DNA from: Spirometra erinaceieuropaei
Lineage: Eukaryota; Platyhelminthes; Cestoda; Diphyllobothriidea; Diphyllobothriidae
Reading direction: 5' to 3'
DNA: 64,000 nucleotides
NCBI GenBank assembly: GCA_902702965.1
Contig: CACRXP010000094.1
Span: 161,107 to 225,106, forward strand
Position numbers and translations under genes: made by a program. Shown piece after piece: positions 12,324-22,829 of this stretch. The notes beneath the pieces are model-generated. The model ran no database searches. It was not told where the DNA came from and worked only from the letters and a program-made list of their open reading frames with translations. The first letter of the stretch is position 1; the number at the start of each line of letters is the position of its first letter.

Positions 12324-12366
12324 TAGTCTGACGACGACACGGAGAACCGACGTCGAAAATTTACTC
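12324..12366 (+). ncRNA. Hammerhead ribozyme motif (B type)
   Basis: The layout is helix I half TAGT, core CTGACGA, one extra unpaired C, helix II GAC..CGG / CCG..GTC, GAA, helix III palindrome AATT with no loop, cleavage base T, and helix I half ACTC. All conserved core bases are present. Because helix III has no loop, activity would need a dimer or tandem RNA, as is established for many metazoan PLE hammerheads. Confidence 0.65.
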
Positions 12367-12479
12367 AATGAAGTTTTTTATCTTTCCCAAAGAACGTATT
12401 TGATCTCAAATTTTTTTCTTGGGATGCCAGCGTTCCAATTTATTCGCATATGTATATTTATATATTCACTCAGAAATAA

Positions 12480-13074
12480 GCGCACACCGATCCATTGGCT
12501 TCTTGAAGCAAACAAGCTTCATATGGGCGATAGAGGTCACGAACAGGCAACCACCTACAGGCCGAAGTCGGCCAAGCTATGATAGCAGAGGGGAGACGAC
12601 AGAGTCTGGGGGTAGATTGATACAGCACTGTTTCGGGCTTGTTTGCCTTCATTCAGCCAATCATAAACCTGACCACCAGCAGCTGGTACCGGAAACACAA
12701 ACATGCGCTCAGACGCACCTGGCGCAGCTGGTCCACCACTGGGGTCTACCAGATTGGTCATAAGCACTTCATCGAACCTAAGTTCATCAGTGCCTCGCCA
12801 CCTGCCATTCTCTGTCGCTGCAGACCGGGTATTTATTCACCCAGGAACGGGCGCACACCGATCCATTGGCTTCCCGAAGCAAACAAGCTTTGTATGGGCG
12901 ATAGGGGTCACGAACAGGCAACCACCTACCAGGCCGAAGTCGGCCAAGCTATGATAGCAGAGGGTACCAGCTGCAGGTTGTCAGGGTCATGATTGGCTGA
13001 ATGAAGGCAAACAAGCCCGAAACATTGCTGTATCAATCTACCCCCAGACTCTGTCGTCCCCCCTCTGCTATGTT
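12480..13074. repeat. Mosaic of direct and inverted repeats
   Basis: Block A (12,480-12,590) is repeated directly at 12,851-12,962. Block B (12,588-12,690) is repeated in reverse complement at 12,963-13,072. The order is therefore A-B, a 160-bp spacer, then A-inverted B. Identity is high: only scattered mismatches in gcgcacaccgatccattggc and in gacgacagagtctgggggtag. Open frames here are by-products of the repeats. I cannot name the source element. Confidence 0.8.
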
Positions 13075-13149
13075 TATATATCGTCATTCGCGTTGATATA
13101 TATAAATACATATATAAAAAGAGAAGGTCCGTAGGAAAAAAACTTTTAT

Positions 13150-13192
13150 TCGTAGATCTTCGAGCTGGTTGCACCAACCCCTCGCCAGACGA
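13150..13192 (-). ncRNA. Hammerhead ribozyme motif (B type, one core change)
   Basis: On the minus strand: TCGT, CTGGCGA (expected CTGACGA), one extra base, a long helix II GGGTTGGT / ACCAGCTC, GAA, helix III palindrome GATC, cleavage base T, ACGA. Helices I and II are strong. The core change suggests it is inactive. Confidence 0.55.
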
Positions 13193-13235
13193 AGTGAACA
13201 ATGAGAGGGGTGATTATTACCTCTCATTTTTCACT

Positions 13236-13278
13236 TCGTCTGACGACGCGTTCGTGCCACCAGCTCGAAAATTAACGA
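13236..13278 (+). ncRNA. Hammerhead ribozyme motif (B type)
   Basis: The layout is TCGT, CTGACGA, an extra C, a weakened helix II ending CAGCTC, GAA, AATT, cleavage base A and ACGA. The core is complete. It points away from the motif at 13,150-13,192. Confidence 0.6.
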
Positions 13279-13300
13279 GTAAAAGTCTTTTTTTCCGATC

Positions 13301-15680
13301 GAATTCCTCCTTTCGTCATATCGTTTCGAAATGTTTTCTACGTCAGTTTTTCATACATATGTGTGTGTTTGTTTTAATTTAGAACGATGTTAGGAAATTT
13401 TTTGATAACCACACATATTAATTTCATACACATTGTCACATTGTTTGCTATTTTATGTCATTCGCTCATTTTCATTAATTTTGACGAATGCAAGTGTGCA
13501 TAGCCTTCTGAACGTTAGTAGCTGTTGCCACAATGTCAAATTGCTGCCGTTATTTGCTACGTTGATATACTCTTTCTCCGAATAAAGATGAATGACCGAA
13601 TTCCACATGTCTATATGCGTAACGAAGAAGACTAGTTAAGAATCCGAATCAATTGTCTATTTGTCCGTGCTCCTCGCACTCGTGCAGCAAAGCTTCTTTA
13701 AAGTTAAAATTAGCATTAAAACAGACGAAAACTATAGCGTAACTCAAACAGTCAGCGGTCAGTAACGCATGCGTGGAGGGGGCTTCGCAGGACGCTGCGT
13801 GCCGCCGCCTAGACGGTTGACCGATCGATTGAGTACTCATTCGAGTCACAGGGCTTGCCTTGCATGTTGACGACCACATGCAACAGTTCGCCACCCCGTC
13901 GCAGAACCAGCTTCTATGTTCTCACTAGCCCTCCTTGAACATTCATTCAGTTTAAAAAATTGTTTCCAAAACGTCAATTCCTTACTGGACAAAAGGTCTT
14001 CCCTAGGTTTGACGGAGCTTCCTGCTTTTTACAATGCTCAGGGACAGGCTTTGCGCAAGTACTTGTGTGCAAATGTAGGCTCCAAGTTTCTCAAATGTGC
14101 ATATAATGGACTTGCACTGACGCCAGCATATATGGTAGCAACTCAGGGAATCTTGGCGTGACTGAGATCATTTATTTGTGTGATTGTTTCAAGGTGTTGC
14201 CCTCTCTCATCTACCTGATTTGAAACGGATGGCGCATTAGTAGAAGTCAGGCCTGTTTGCGACTCGTAGAGATGAGATTCTTAAAGACCTTTACCGCATT
14301 GAAATCAGATACTGACGATGGTTGTACGATTGATGCCGCATGACATGCTAGCGGTTACTTTGGTCAGAAGGACTTCCATTATTTCTGGAAGAAAAAAGAC
14401 TGGAATCGTCTTCAAAAATCATGTTGGAATTGAGAATTTGCGGTGGTTTTGTGGTAATTGAATTTTCCCTCATAAGACATCCTTAACCGACATTCCTAAA
14501 GAAGAGATACGTCTGTTTAGCACAAGTACTTGATGTGCGCTTTCCGACTCACAAAACATGTGTTAGTCATTGCTGTGTGTTATCTCGATTTAAAATAATT
14601 TTATGCCGTTCTCGTGGTAAAAAGTTTGTGAAATAGTAGGGTTTGAGGTTGCGTATTCTGAGGTTGGTCGAACGGATGACGGACTTTATCTAGAATTACA
14701 AGCGAAAATGGTTTTGGTTAATGAAAAATGTTTTTATTTGCCTAGTGTCAGACCAGGTAGTCTTAGACTTTAACCACCAGGCACATTTTTTTCCGGGGTT
14801 AAAGTCAAGTAATTTATCACATCTTCCGTGTCTTAATGGAAATTAGCTTGCGGAAGTTGGATCACAGTAAAACTCCCGTTTACTCATCAAAACATTTTAT
14901 CCGGAAGTATGGACTTACGTACGCGCACATCCATAACTCGCACTAATTATTTGGATTTAATTAAGCCGTAGGTCCAAAATGTGGCAGTTATATTGAAACG
15001 CAAATAGGCGACTAAATGTCCATTAAATTTTACTGCGTACTCCTGTTAAAGTGTATCCACTGACCTGACCGGTTTCCATGGTGATAGTTGGTGTCACTTA
15101 CTTTAATTTCGAAAAAAATTCGATCTGCGGGCGAGAAGGCGTCATCACAAAGGCAAAGATAGGTTGAACGGGTTGTGAAGAGTAAAATAAAATAGGACTC
15201 CAGAACTCACCTTCTGGCGTTCGCATTTGCATCGTTTTGCAAAGCACCTTCCTGACTGACGATTTTTGTTAGAATTCATCTTTGTTTCTACCGAGCATGA
15301 AGATTTCAATTAAACCTTTATGACCCAGTTTCCTTCGCTGAAAGCCGCCGTGTATAAGTCAGGACTGCATATAAGACAATTGATATACCGTCGTAAGCTG
15401 AGATGAGCACACTCTTGAATATCGACGCCTGTGGGCATCGTCGCTTTTTTATCCTCCTGTTACTTGCTTTTTCTTACTACTGCACTTTTTAAAGTTAGCA
15501 GAACGCTTCATCGTTTGACATGGCGTTCCCTTGAATATTCAGATTACTACTCTGTGTTATGTATCGCTCTGTGAGGAAAAAAAGATAAGGTTATGTTATA
15601 TTCATCTGTCCTCTGCTCTAGATTTTTTTAAGCTGTGAATTTTACGGTATACCTAAAACATTACAAGATGCATCGAAACT
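13301..15680. other. Unassigned stretch
   Basis: No gene, repeat family or RNA motif was recognised in these 2.4 kb. Short frames at 13,649-13,894 (-) and 13,916-14,161 (+) have no recognisable features. Confidence 0.35.
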
Positions 15681-16155
15681 TGCCTTGCTTAATTTCCGAG
15701 GACATTTTTGCGCGAACTTGGAGTAACTCTTTCGAAACAGGCCTTTTCAGGCACGGTCCGAAATTTGATATGAATATTTGAGCTGAAATCCATCAGCTAC
15801 TGCGGAACAACCGCTTACTATTCACAAACCGCCAACAGGCAGCCAGTAGTATAGCATTGTGCAATAATTTACCGTACTAACAACACAGGTAGTAGCTAAA
15901 AGCCCAGACACGCGTGTTTTGCTGATCTTGTGCCACTGCCTGACGCAGCTGCGAGGGGTTCGGCTCGTCAGTGGGTCCCCCAGCTTCCCCCGTGTGTTTC
16001 CTGGTATATGAACTCCAGTTTCAGCTTGCCTTGCTTAATTTCCGAGGAAATTAATGCGCGAACTTGGAGTTACTCTTTCGAAACAGGCGAAACGCGCTTG
16101 TCTGAGCTTTTAGCTAATACCTGTGTTGTTAATACGGTAAATTATTGCACAATGC
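15681..16155. repeat. 350-bp-unit dispersed repeat with fold-back ends
   Basis: A 63-bp block at 15,681-15,743 (ttgccttgcttaatttccg and so on) recurs directly at 16,024-16,087, a spacing of 343 bp. Within this, 15,851-15,918 and 16,088-16,155 are inverted copies (tgcaataatttaccg). The central part, including gcgaggggttcgg and ctggtatatgaactccag, matches the tandem units at 54,930-55,980. I infer one dispersed family with a unit of about 345-350 bp. Confidence 0.65.
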
Positions 16156-17906
16156 ATTGACGCTGCCTGGATGTTATTGATAGCAAAGGAGAGGTTCCAC
16201 AGAATCCTTCGCAAGTACGTGACGACCAGGCTACATGAAGGAATGCCTGAATTTAGGAACTTCTGTCTCAGTCAGGGTTATCTATTCTCTCTGACGGACA
16301 GCTAAGTGTAATGTAATTTTTTTCGCGAGACCCCCCTCGTTGTCAGAAATCGTGTTAGCCGTAGGACCCGGGAATATATACTTGCCCATTATTTAAGTGG
16401 CCTTTTGCTAACTCCCTGTGAGATCAGAGTGAGGGTCAGTGTTAAGCTGGTGACATAGCAATAGGTAAGGCTCTTGGTGTATAACACAGGTCCACCTGCA
16501 CTACGCGGGTGGGAGTCCTTATTTGCATGTCTTACCGTACTAACAAGTGTGGGCCGTTTGGGTTATAATGTAATTTTCTCCTTCTAGTGCTCTGTGGGAT
16601 TTGTGCACCTGTAAAGTTCCTTTAGACTCCAGCTGACCGAAACTAGTTGGGCCCATGTTCATGAAATGACGGAGTTTTTAATATACGCAGCACGATGAAA
16701 GCTCTAGTTGCTTTGAGTGAAGCACACAGCGAAATAAAAGTGTCTTCGAGTGAAAGGCCTGAAAAGCCGTCAAAGACGGTATTGAGCTAAACAAAACTAC
16801 GTCATGTGCATCTCACGTATGCTATCATGCTATATTGTCCATCTACTGTATACTAGATGTGCTTTACTCATTCTAGAATGGAATATATGGTCGTAAAACC
16901 AGTCTTTATGGCTGTCTAGAAAGGAAGGATTATTTACTGTTTTACGATTCCTAAGAGCATGTTTACCGTGGCGCAACGCAACACACGATTAGACGCAGTG
17001 CGCTTGTATTTCATTTATTCTTTTTAACCTATTATGCCAGTTAAAACTAACGGCCCTTGACTCTCGTCAGAGGAATGAATAAGTTTTTTTATAAAAAATC
17101 TGGAATTTTGAAGTCTCAAAACGGTTAGGATGATATAAAGCTGAAAAAGGGAGTTGACAATTCGAAAAAAGTTGTTTTCGTATGGGAATGTTGATTTTTA
17201 TATTAGTTTTAACTGTTTACAACGAATTTGATTTCTTAAACTTACCTGGCGTGACGGTCATCAAGACAAGAAATCTCAAAATAATTTGCAAACGCTACTA
17301 GAAGACTTATTTTTTTTCAAATTCTAGAGCGATATCTTGATATTTGTATTGTGCGAGGTTCCAACCATAGCCCTTGCAACTACTGGAGACATATTTGGCG
17401 CAGAGGATACCTCACATGTGCTCAACCTTCCCACGCACTGGACCATAGTTAGACTACTTCTGTTTCTGTCGCCTAGATTACCGTGTGCTTATTTCCGTCT
17501 GCCAATCACGCATTATTGTCTTATTCGTTGTGCAGTTCCAAAATGATTTTGTCAGTGAAAAAGCCCTCAATGTGCTCGCACCTTCAACAGCTGGTGGGGG
17601 CAAAACATATGCCCACGCTTTCGCTCGTATTTAATTTTTTTCCTTCCCTGGAATCACAAGCCAACGAAAGCTGCCTTTGCTGAGATAGGGGTTCTAAGAT
17701 CTTGTGAAATTGAATCGTTTACCCATAAAGATAGAGGTTTTGTGACCTTAATTATTCCACAACAGTCTCTACTGAAGGTGCGCAGTGGGCTAAAAAAGGA
17801 GGTTTCAGATTGTCTAAGTTCACGCCTTCGGAGAACTGTGATGGGTCTACTCACGCCGAGACTGGCGAGCCAGCTGCTGGACCCAAACTCACCAGATCGC
17901 CCCTAG
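16156..17906. other. Unassigned stretch
   Basis: No gene or assignable repeat was recognised. Overlapping short frames at 17,337-17,854 lie on both strands without motifs. Confidence 0.35.
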
Positions 17907-18312
17907 TTGCCGACGGTGTCCGCCGTGTGCTCTACTGCAAGGTAAAAACAGGCACGATCACTCGCATGTAAATAAGGTTATAGTATGAGTAGGCTTGCAC
18001 AACATCTACTGTACTCTCCCATTCCCCTCCCGTATGGGCTCGGTGTCAAGACATAGTCAAGAAGACCGAAGACGGGAGAGGGTGCAGGTGGTTGGCACGC
18101 TCGGACACCCACCTAGACGCACCCACACACACACCGCTCTGGTCCACATAAAAAATTCGACCAGAATTTTAGAGAAAAACCAAATCAACGGGTCAGAAAG
18201 AGGAAGGGAAGACACAGGTCACTGGGTAACCATGCATAAGGCCTGTGGGAGCGCAAACGCATCTACCGGCCGGGAATCAGGTACCAGAGAACTGCCACTT
18301 CGCACCAGACTG
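17907..18312 (-). repeat. 400-bp dispersed repeat (R1), long copy
   Basis: Reverse-complement copy, one of the longest. It contains the ccgccgtgtgctc block near 17,922, ggctcggtgtcaagacatagtcaag near 18,037, the ctggtccacat block near 18,141 and the 5' part with aacgggtcagaaagagg near 18,187. It aligns end to end with the copy at 57,838-58,268. Confidence 0.7.
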
Positions 18313-18517
18313 TGAGGGCCATGGTTTGAAAAGGCGTGGTATAGCATATGCACGCAGGGCCTAACTCAGTCGCCCGTCGACTGACAGGCTAGGACAGTCG
18401 ACTGCTGTATGTGAGTGGAAAAGGGGAGGTTAAGACCGGCTCTGAGGGACCAGACTCAGTGAAAAATCAGCGCATTCAGAAGATGAAGATGCGATCACTG
18501 GAACAAGAAATTTATTT

Positions 18518-18559
18518 GCCTGACGTTTCGGATTCTCGCTCGAACCCATCATCAGAGAC
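18518..18559 (-). ncRNA. Hammerhead ribozyme motif (A type)
   Basis: On the minus strand: helix I GTCT / AGGC (one wobble), core CTGATGA, an extra unpaired T, helix II GGGTTC / GAATCC closed by GAGCGA, GAA, helix III palindrome ACGT, cleavage after C. All core bases are present. A monomer could not close helix III, so a dimeric form is expected. Confidence 0.8.
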
Positions 18560-18731
18560 ATTCACAGATAAAGGTGATCGGGGCACAAGGAGTGCAGTAT
18601 TCATAGCACGTGGCTGCCGTGGGACCGTATGCGCACCGCAATTAACAGTTCTCGCAGTCACCACTGGGGTCGTAATTGATGCGGTGGTGGCTTGTCAGTC
18701 CAAGTCCGAGTCGTTAATTGCGGCGATTTCG

Positions 18732-19220
18732 TCATCCGTGCTGGATGCTCGCCCGCGCTCTCCTCACGTGACTGTTTCTCCTGCCGAGGAAAAATCGCAG
18801 TACGGAATATGGTACCGGGAGGTCATTGTGCTTGTCGATGGATTGCGGGCCTGAGAACCATGACTCGAGCAGCTCGTGGCTCATGCGGTTCTCAAAACTT
18901 GCGAGGATTTCGGCCTCTTGAAACATGAAAATATTGTCAGATCCCGTCGAATGAGCCGCCACCTGAGAGTTAGCGTCTCCCCATCTCACTGCCGCTGCGT
19001 GATCGGCAATTAGTATATAGAGTAATCTTCCAGTTTTTCCGCCATATTTGCTTTGTCCACAACTACACCAGATCCGGTAAACGACTCCAGACGTTTCCTG
19101 CCGTGGCAGCGGGTCCTTTGGCTTCATGACTTGGAGCCTTATGGTTGCTTCCGGCCTGTGTGCAACCCCGAATCCAAGTGGAGTTAGAATACTACTGACG
19201 AATTCCGAGACGTCCTTCAC
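18732..19220 (-). pseudogene. PLE GIY-YIG endonuclease fragment
   Basis: This open stretch of 162 codons encodes the endonuclease half. It starts with a linker containing FGVAHRPEA, followed by GVVYRIWCSCGQSKYGGKTGR and then the AAVRWGDANSQVAAHS block. The usual YVGETGR is YGGKTGR and the usual RTRIAEH is ILIADH, so key positions have drifted. The protein end (HELLESWFSGPQSI) is present. It is separated from its reverse transcriptase by about 320 bp of broken frame. Confidence 0.8.
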
Positions 19221-19543
19221 GCACGGAAGAGTTTGCCAAAATTTGGAGCCGACTTGATTTGGTTTCTGGTATCCTTCTCATATGCACTGGTTGACACAGT
19301 TGCGCTGGTAACCATTGGCTCTCATTACCCGTCGAAGATATTGTAATTCAGCAACCTTGTCTTCCATTTCACTGCAGTACGTTTCAACGCGCCGTTATAA
19401 TGCCCTTACGCAACTGCAGTTGTGACAAGTCGGGTGGTCGCTATTAAAGTTCAGTATTTGCGTCCCATTTGTCGCTTTCCTGAACACTTGGTTTTTAGGC
19501 CACCACAATCTTTGCGGCAGACAAGAACATCCAGGAAGGCCAG

Positions 19544-19870
19544 CTAGTTGTTTTTCTCCTCCATCGTTAATCGAATGTCCAGGAAGACGGCGTCGAGATG
19601 TTCTTTGAATGTCAGCACCTGATCCCGTTCGATGACGACGAAGTTGTCATTCACATACCGAGCCCAGAATTTCGGTCTGTGGTGTCGGAAAACCAGCGAC
19701 TCCAGCCGTTGAAGGATCGCCTCGGCTATGAGTGCCGAAATCAGCGAACCCATTGGCGTCCCCTTTATCTGCTCGTAGATTGTTCCGTCAAACGTAAAGT
19801 ACGTCTTGAGACAGAACTTCAGGAGCTGGATGATTTGGACGTATCCGAGGCGATTCAGCGCATTCCTCAC
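19544..19870 (-). pseudogene. PLE reverse transcriptase fragment with altered active site
   Basis: It has KGTPMGSLISALIAEAILQR followed by FWARYVNDNFVV. The catalytic YVDD is YVND here, so the second metal-binding aspartate is lost, and GSP is GSL. The frame is broken on both sides. The position and spacing of the blocks match the PLE-3 copy on the same strand. Confidence 0.8.
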
Positions 19871-19990
19871 TATCGCGCTAGATGATCTGAGTACACGTTA
19901 TGAGTCGTGGTTTGAGGGGTTATCAAATGACAGGATAGCGCGGTCTTTCTCCGAAGTGAGATCCAGGCTGTTATGACTCCTTGTTATCGT

Positions 19991-21861
19991 GGCCTATTTG
20001 ACGCTCTCACGCTTGCTAGTTCTAAGGCCTCTTAAAGGAATGGGGTCGTGTTCGGCATGCGTAGACAGCCTGTTTGGTCTTGTCAGCCACTGCGGTCATC
20101 TTGGCAATGTTTTGTCATTGGAGCCAGATGGGTGAGTGAGAAGAGAGTGCGTCAGGTGCGCGCAAGTCCACCTCTAACTCCGTTACAAACGTGATGGAGG
20201 TCTTCGATTGAGTTGCTTCACGCTAAAACGATACTAACGCCAGCCATATACCCTAAAGTAGCCTCCCTACGCAAATCCGACTAAAGATTTGTTCAGGTAA
20301 TAATAGGCTTGGCTTGCAAGCTGGGTTTTCAAAGGGACAAAATGTCAAACGATTCACAGTGCTAATATTCTTGATCACAACAGTCCAGAGATGAACTGAT
20401 ATGTTTGAATTCGGGCGGTTGACAATTGGATAGTGTCTGTGGGATGGAAAGTTCGAAACTTTTTGTACTTTTTATCTGACACGTGCTTTGTCTAAATGGA
20501 TCCCATTTGTAACTAACAATCCATTTATGTCTTAACACTGAGAGAAATCAAATGAGCATGTTCTATGTATTCGCTTCCGGCGTTTACCGTGCTTTCATCG
20601 ATATGCCTCCGCGTTGAATGCTCATCATCCCGTTGGGATTAGTTGCAATCTATATCGTATGCTTCCTGTAATGGCCTGTGCACAACAGAGATCCTTATTT
20701 TGCTGGCCAAACTTTGGAGAATTGGAGACCAACGAACACAATATGTATAGTCCCAAATATATCCTGAGTCTCGACAAACCGTTTCAAAGTGAACAATGCA
20801 AGAACGCGGTAGGCGATCTATTCGGGGGAAAAAACCAGTTGATCGTGCAGTACGAGTTTTATAAGTGGGGTTACACCGCAAGAAGAAGGGCACCATAGTA
20901 GGTAAACATTCGAAAAATGTTGGGGCGACGTCCGCGCGACAAATTGCTCTACGACTATCAGGCTAAATAACTCATGTCCCAGGAACCAGATCCTTGAAGA
21001 ATGATGACAGTGCAATCAAAAGTCCAGAATTCTTCGCAGTTTTTCCAAGTTATTTTCACAGAAGAATTCGATTGCATTCCATGAATTTGCGCAGACGCCA
21101 TTTATGAAAGGGGCGAGGATGCAGTATGCGACGATGACCTAGGTTTCGTCGCTTGAATGCGGTTTCATACTGACTCATTGCCCCGTGGATACGTCGGAAA
21201 ATGTTGCTCTGACTCCTGTAAAACCCTCTTTTGGCGAAACGTTGAATCCCCCGCGCAGGCGTCTACAGTTGTATGTGACCCCCGTCACAATCCTGCCTTT
21301 CACGGCCACCGAACGGACAAGTTAACAAGACTTTAAATCTTCGGTCATTGGCTTACACCAGAATGCGATCAGGATCGATTGACTTTGACTTTTTTCGGTA
21401 GCGGATATGACTGTACAATTGCGAGGGGTCCTTGAAAACACCCTGGGTATTATAATCACCGGCGATCGCGTAATTTGATTTATTCGTCTGATTTTCTCCG
21501 AGAATTATCGCAGCCGGGCAACAAGGTCAGTGACAGCGCCAGCTCTGGCTAAGTTGCCGTCAGTAGGCACTTAGTGCTGTGTGATGCAAAAAACAATTAC
21601 GTGCTTCAAAACAGACGTTCGGGGCATTAACGACCTTGGTAATCCACCAAAGCCACTTGAGCTGGAGAACATTTAATTTTGCATGGAGTTTGTTAATGGG
21701 ATAAGAAACTGTTTTCAGTTACCCTAACACGTTCTCTGTTAAACTCTGTCCTCATAGCTTTACCTGGAAAATAAGTAACTCTCAGGTGTTGCATGGAGCC
21801 CTTGCATGTTTTCCCGGTCGGAATTTTGCAAGCGAATAGTGTTGTTAGATCATACAACAAG
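19991..21861. other. Unassigned stretch
   Basis: No gene was recognised. Frames at 20,614-20,898 (+) and 20,639-21,015 (-) overlap antisense and carry no known motif. Confidence 0.35.
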
Positions 21862-22829
21862 TACAGTAGGTAGGCTAATTCATGAAATGTCTACGGTAAT
21901 TCGAAAGTGAGTTTTCATTTCGAAACGATTTATTTAATAGTGCTGTAAAAATGGTCATCATGCAGCATAATTCTACAATAAATCAGTTACCTCAAAATGC
22001 CTGCTATCGAATGAACGTCTTTCCGGATGCAAGCAAAAAGAAAACTATGTTAAATGTGACTACTTATGTAACATGACTTTTTCTCATTGATTTTCGAAAA
22101 CCTTAAAAATTCAATTATATTTCATGGAAAACGTGCATAAAAATATCAGTTCTTTTGTTAATTCGATAGAAAGTTATGTCTTCTTTCACTTTTATACTCC
22201 CAGGAGGGACAATTCGGTTTCAAAATAGTTTTGATAGTGAAATTTTTTAATAATGTGAAATGGCCGTTCATAAAACTTCATGCCTCTGCATTTACCAATG
22301 TGGCTTGTAAAGTTAACAACGCGGCTTAAATTAACTGCTACATTTTATGACGCCCACATAGTCTCTTTTTTATACTGTAAAAAAATATATGGTTTCCCGT
22401 ACGCGGAAAATATATGGTTTGTAGTTTGGAAACTCTGGATGCAAGTATAACAGCAGGTCGGGCTTAAAATCATTCGGAAATTGGAAAAGTTTTTAAACTT
22501 CGAATTAAATGTAGACGTACTTTCTCACCAGATGAACAGAAGAATTAATATTTTTATGCCTGCTTTCCATGAAATATAATTGAATATTTAACGAAATCAA
22601 AAATCTATGGGAAATTTACATGCTACTTGACTAGTCATTTTTGCAGAGTAATTCTTCTGCATGCAGGCAAAAAGGCGTTTTTTGAAAGCAAAATCCTGAG
22701 GCAACTGATCTATTATTAAATTATGCTGCATGATAATCAGGTTTAAAACCCTATTTAATTAATCTTTTATAAACGAAAATACAGTTCGGTATTTCGTTTG
22801 ACCATTCTCGAGTTAGTACACCAACTATA
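21862..22829. mobile_element. Inverted-repeat element, copy 3 (complete)
   Basis: A complete copy bounded by TA at 21,862-21,863 and 22,828-22,829. The outer sequence is CAGTAGGTAGGC at the left and the complement of TAGTTGGTGTAC at the right. The arms (about 340 bp each) are inverted copies. The unique centre (about 22,200-22,480) is in the opposite orientation to copy 34,565-35,538. No transposase is encoded. The TA borders and CAGT ends suggest a Tc1/mariner-type non-autonomous element, which is inference. Confidence 0.8.

Larger units (their letters stand above)
11079..12390 (+). mobile_element. Penelope-like element PLE-1 (5'-truncated)
   Basis: This is a PLE lacking its N-terminal half. 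It runs from the reverse transcriptase palm through the C-terminal GIY-YIG endonuclease to a 3' terminal repeat with a hammerhead motif at 12,324-12,366. No 5' terminal repeat or target duplication is visible. The terminal repeat is related to the sequences at 13,150-13,278 and to the pLTRs of the PLE at 27,829-30,751. Confidence 0.8.
13140..13300. mobile_element. Fold-back pair of B-type PLE terminal repeats
   Basis: The inverted arms around 13,140-13,197 and 13,229-13,292 both contain the cgagctggt / accagctcg helix II block and ttcgtctgacga-like core. They are related to the pLTRs of the PLE at 27,829-30,751. An (AT)-rich simple tract, tatatataaatacatatata, lies just before at 13,096-13,116. 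No coding sequence lies between the arms. Confidence 0.65.
18460..19990 (-). mobile_element. Penelope-like element PLE-2 (5'-truncated)
   Basis: Read from high to low coordinates it contains a reverse transcriptase palm fragment, a broken linker, a GIY-YIG endonuclease fragment and one 3' terminal repeat (18,460-18,730) with a hammerhead motif. The 5' part and any second terminal repeat are missing, and no target duplication is seen. Its endonuclease is close to the copy at 41,800-42,200. Confidence 0.8.
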
